Shown here: positions 32,364 to 33,044 of the stretch, one piece after another | How positions within the stretch are numbered: position 1 is the first letter of the stretch | How the letters are laid out: every line of letters begins with the position of its first letter | Assembly: GCA_030685025.1 (NCBI GenBank) | Contig: JAUXWC010000152.1 | Location: 1 to 33,044 of the forward strand | From: Rhodoferax sp. | Lineage (GTDB): Bacteria; Pseudomonadota; Gammaproteobacteria; Burkholderiales; Burkholderiaceae_C | DNA length: 33,044 nt | Direction of reading: 5' to 3' | Notes under the pieces: generated by a model | What the model saw: only the letters and a program-made list of their open reading frames with translations | Database searches by the model: none | What the model was told of the DNA's origin: nothing | Translations under genes and position numbers: made by a program

Positions 32364-33017
32364 TTGCCTTTTACGCCATTCCACATGGGTGTCGCGCTCA
32401 TTGTGAAGCCGGGACTCAACCGACACTTCAGCGTGATCACGTTCGGCCTGGCTCAGGTCGCAATGGACATTGAGCCCGGCGTCGGCATGCTGACCGGCGC
32501 TGACGTTCTGCACGGCCCCACGCACACCGTCCTCGGCGCCCTGGTCATCGCGTCTCTGGTGATGCTCATCGCGCCAAGTATCTGCAGCTACTTGCTGAAA
32601 AGATGGAACAAGGAGGTCACTTACCACAAGCTGTCTTGGCTGGTGCAGTCCGAAGTTGTGTCAAAGGCCGCTGTGATCACGGGTGCGCTCTTCGGCACCT
32701 TGAGTCATGTGGCTCTCGACAGCCTGATCCACCATGACATTCGCCCATTGTTACCCTTCTCAGGGGCGAATTCTTTGCTGGGCCTGGTCACGCACGACGC
32801 GGTGTATGAGCTTTGTGCGATAGCGGGGCTTTTGGGGGTGGTCGCTTGGCTGGCGATGGCATGGCGTGGCCGGCGGCGCGTGTCAAGCTACTTGTCGCCT
32901 CATTCATGCGGCCAACCGCTGAATATCGTTGCAACCCAAATGCGCCTTGATGACGCAGTCACGTTCGGGGTTCAGCGTGACCGCACCGATGGGCGACCAG
33001 TTGCGTGTGCTGCCTGA
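32364..33017 (+). CDS. YdjM-like membrane-bound metal-dependent hydrolase, 3' end replaced
   Basis: A 217-residue membrane protein, paralogous to the gene at 29984. It starts MPFTPFHMG, compared with MPITPLHFG in the other copy. Shared likely ligands are His7, Asp35, His50 and His54 (LHGPTHTVLGAL), and His115, Asp119 and His123 (LSHVALDSLIHHD), with about the same spacing. It is longer in the middle (about 70-105). TTG 32364 is preferred because GGGAG stands 8 bases upstream and the N-terminus then matches the paralogue; TTG 32358 is too close to that site. From about residue 181 the frame runs antisense to a transposase fragment, so the native C-terminus is probably lost. It lies inside the cassette opened by repeat E. 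Confidence 0.7.
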   Translation: MPFTPFHMGVALIVKPGLNRHFSVITFGLAQVAMDIEPGVGMLTGADVLHGPTHTVLGALVIASLVMLIAPSICSYLLKRWNKEVTYHKLSWLVQSEVVSKAAVITGALFGTLSHVALDSLIHHDIRPLLPFSGANSLLGLVTHDAVYELCAIAGLLGVVAWLAMAWRGRRRVSSYLSPHSCGQPLNIVATQMRLDDAVTFGVQRDRTDGRPVACAA

Positions 33018-33044
33018 CCAGCGCGCTGGGTTCTTCTCCCGCGC
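32904..33044 (-). pseudogene. Transposase C-terminal fragment, cut by the window edge
   Basis: A minus-strand frame open from the window edge to a stop at 32904 encodes ENPARWSGSTRNWSPIGAV and then LNPERD. This is the C-terminal signature of an IS3-group-type integrase-fold transposase (RWS..TRNW.P.G.V.LNPE). Only 46 residues are visible, so I cannot tell whether the gene is whole beyond the window. It overlaps the end of the YdjM-like frame. Confidence 0.55.

Noticed and set aside
1-33044. CRISPR array, tRNA or rRNA genes
   Set aside because: No regularly spaced repeats and no cloverleaf or ribosomal RNA-like sequence were seen on reading; a covariance-model scan was not possible here.

Overview
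The window looks like high-GC proteobacterial DNA, most likely a betaproteobacterium of the Burkholderiales/Comamonadaceae type. This is inferred from codon style and family resemblance; no rRNA or tRNA anchors it. It joins a chromosomal-type sensory locus to an F-type conjugation (mating-pair formation, MPF_F) operon, followed by accessory DNA rich in mobile-element debris.

Region 1 (1-5020): a 5'-truncated TonB-dependent receptor, a periplasmic substrate-binding-like protein with no transporter partners, a NarL-family sensor histidine kinase, and a convergent LuxR/NarL-type response regulator. Receptor, binding protein and kinase are packed head to tail and probably form one signal-sensing chain that ends in the regulator.

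Region 2 (5021-23858): an AT-rich, palindrome-bearing promoter region and then an almost gapless plus-strand operon. Its order is OmpA-like lipoprotein, pilin (TraA-like), TraL, TraE, TraK, TraB, DsbC-like protein, TraV, TraC, TrbI, S26 peptidase (TraF/TrhF-like), TraW, TraU, TrbC, a TraN-like protein carried on two consecutive reading frames, a small exported protein, thioredoxin-like TraF, TraH and TraG. Together these specify the envelope-spanning type IV secretion channel, the pilus and mating-pair stabilisation. Relaxase (TraI) and coupling protein (TraD) are not in the window, so a complete transfer system would need them elsewhere.

Region 3 (23859-26190): a small plus-strand ORF, then a compact minus-strand cluster read right to left. 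It holds a HigB toxin, a HigA antitoxin, an M48 metallopeptidase coupled to higA by a TGATG overlap, a small exported protein and a frameshifted gene. A promoter overlapped by a perfect inverted repeat lies directly before higB.

Region 4 (26191-28155): debris and orphans: the first codons of a pRiA4b ORF-3-like gene, 23-bp tandem repeats resembling IS21-type ends, and two unknown minus-strand genes, one of them apparently 5'-truncated.

Region 5 (28156-33044): the most unusual part. Five copies of a degenerate terminal sequence built on TGGGTCA...GTCGGCG alternate in orientation (A forward, B reverse, C forward, D reverse, E forward). They bracket successive gene sets. A-B encloses a tyrosine recombinase with a small membrane protein. 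C-D encloses an H-NS-type C-terminal fragment, a YdjM-like membrane hydrolase and a HEXXH-containing protein. E begins a third unit with a second YdjM-like paralogue, whose 3' end runs into the antisense of a transposase fragment at the window edge. I read this as a tandem series of inverted-repeat-bounded cassettes, probably mobilised in trans by an IS21-like transposase.
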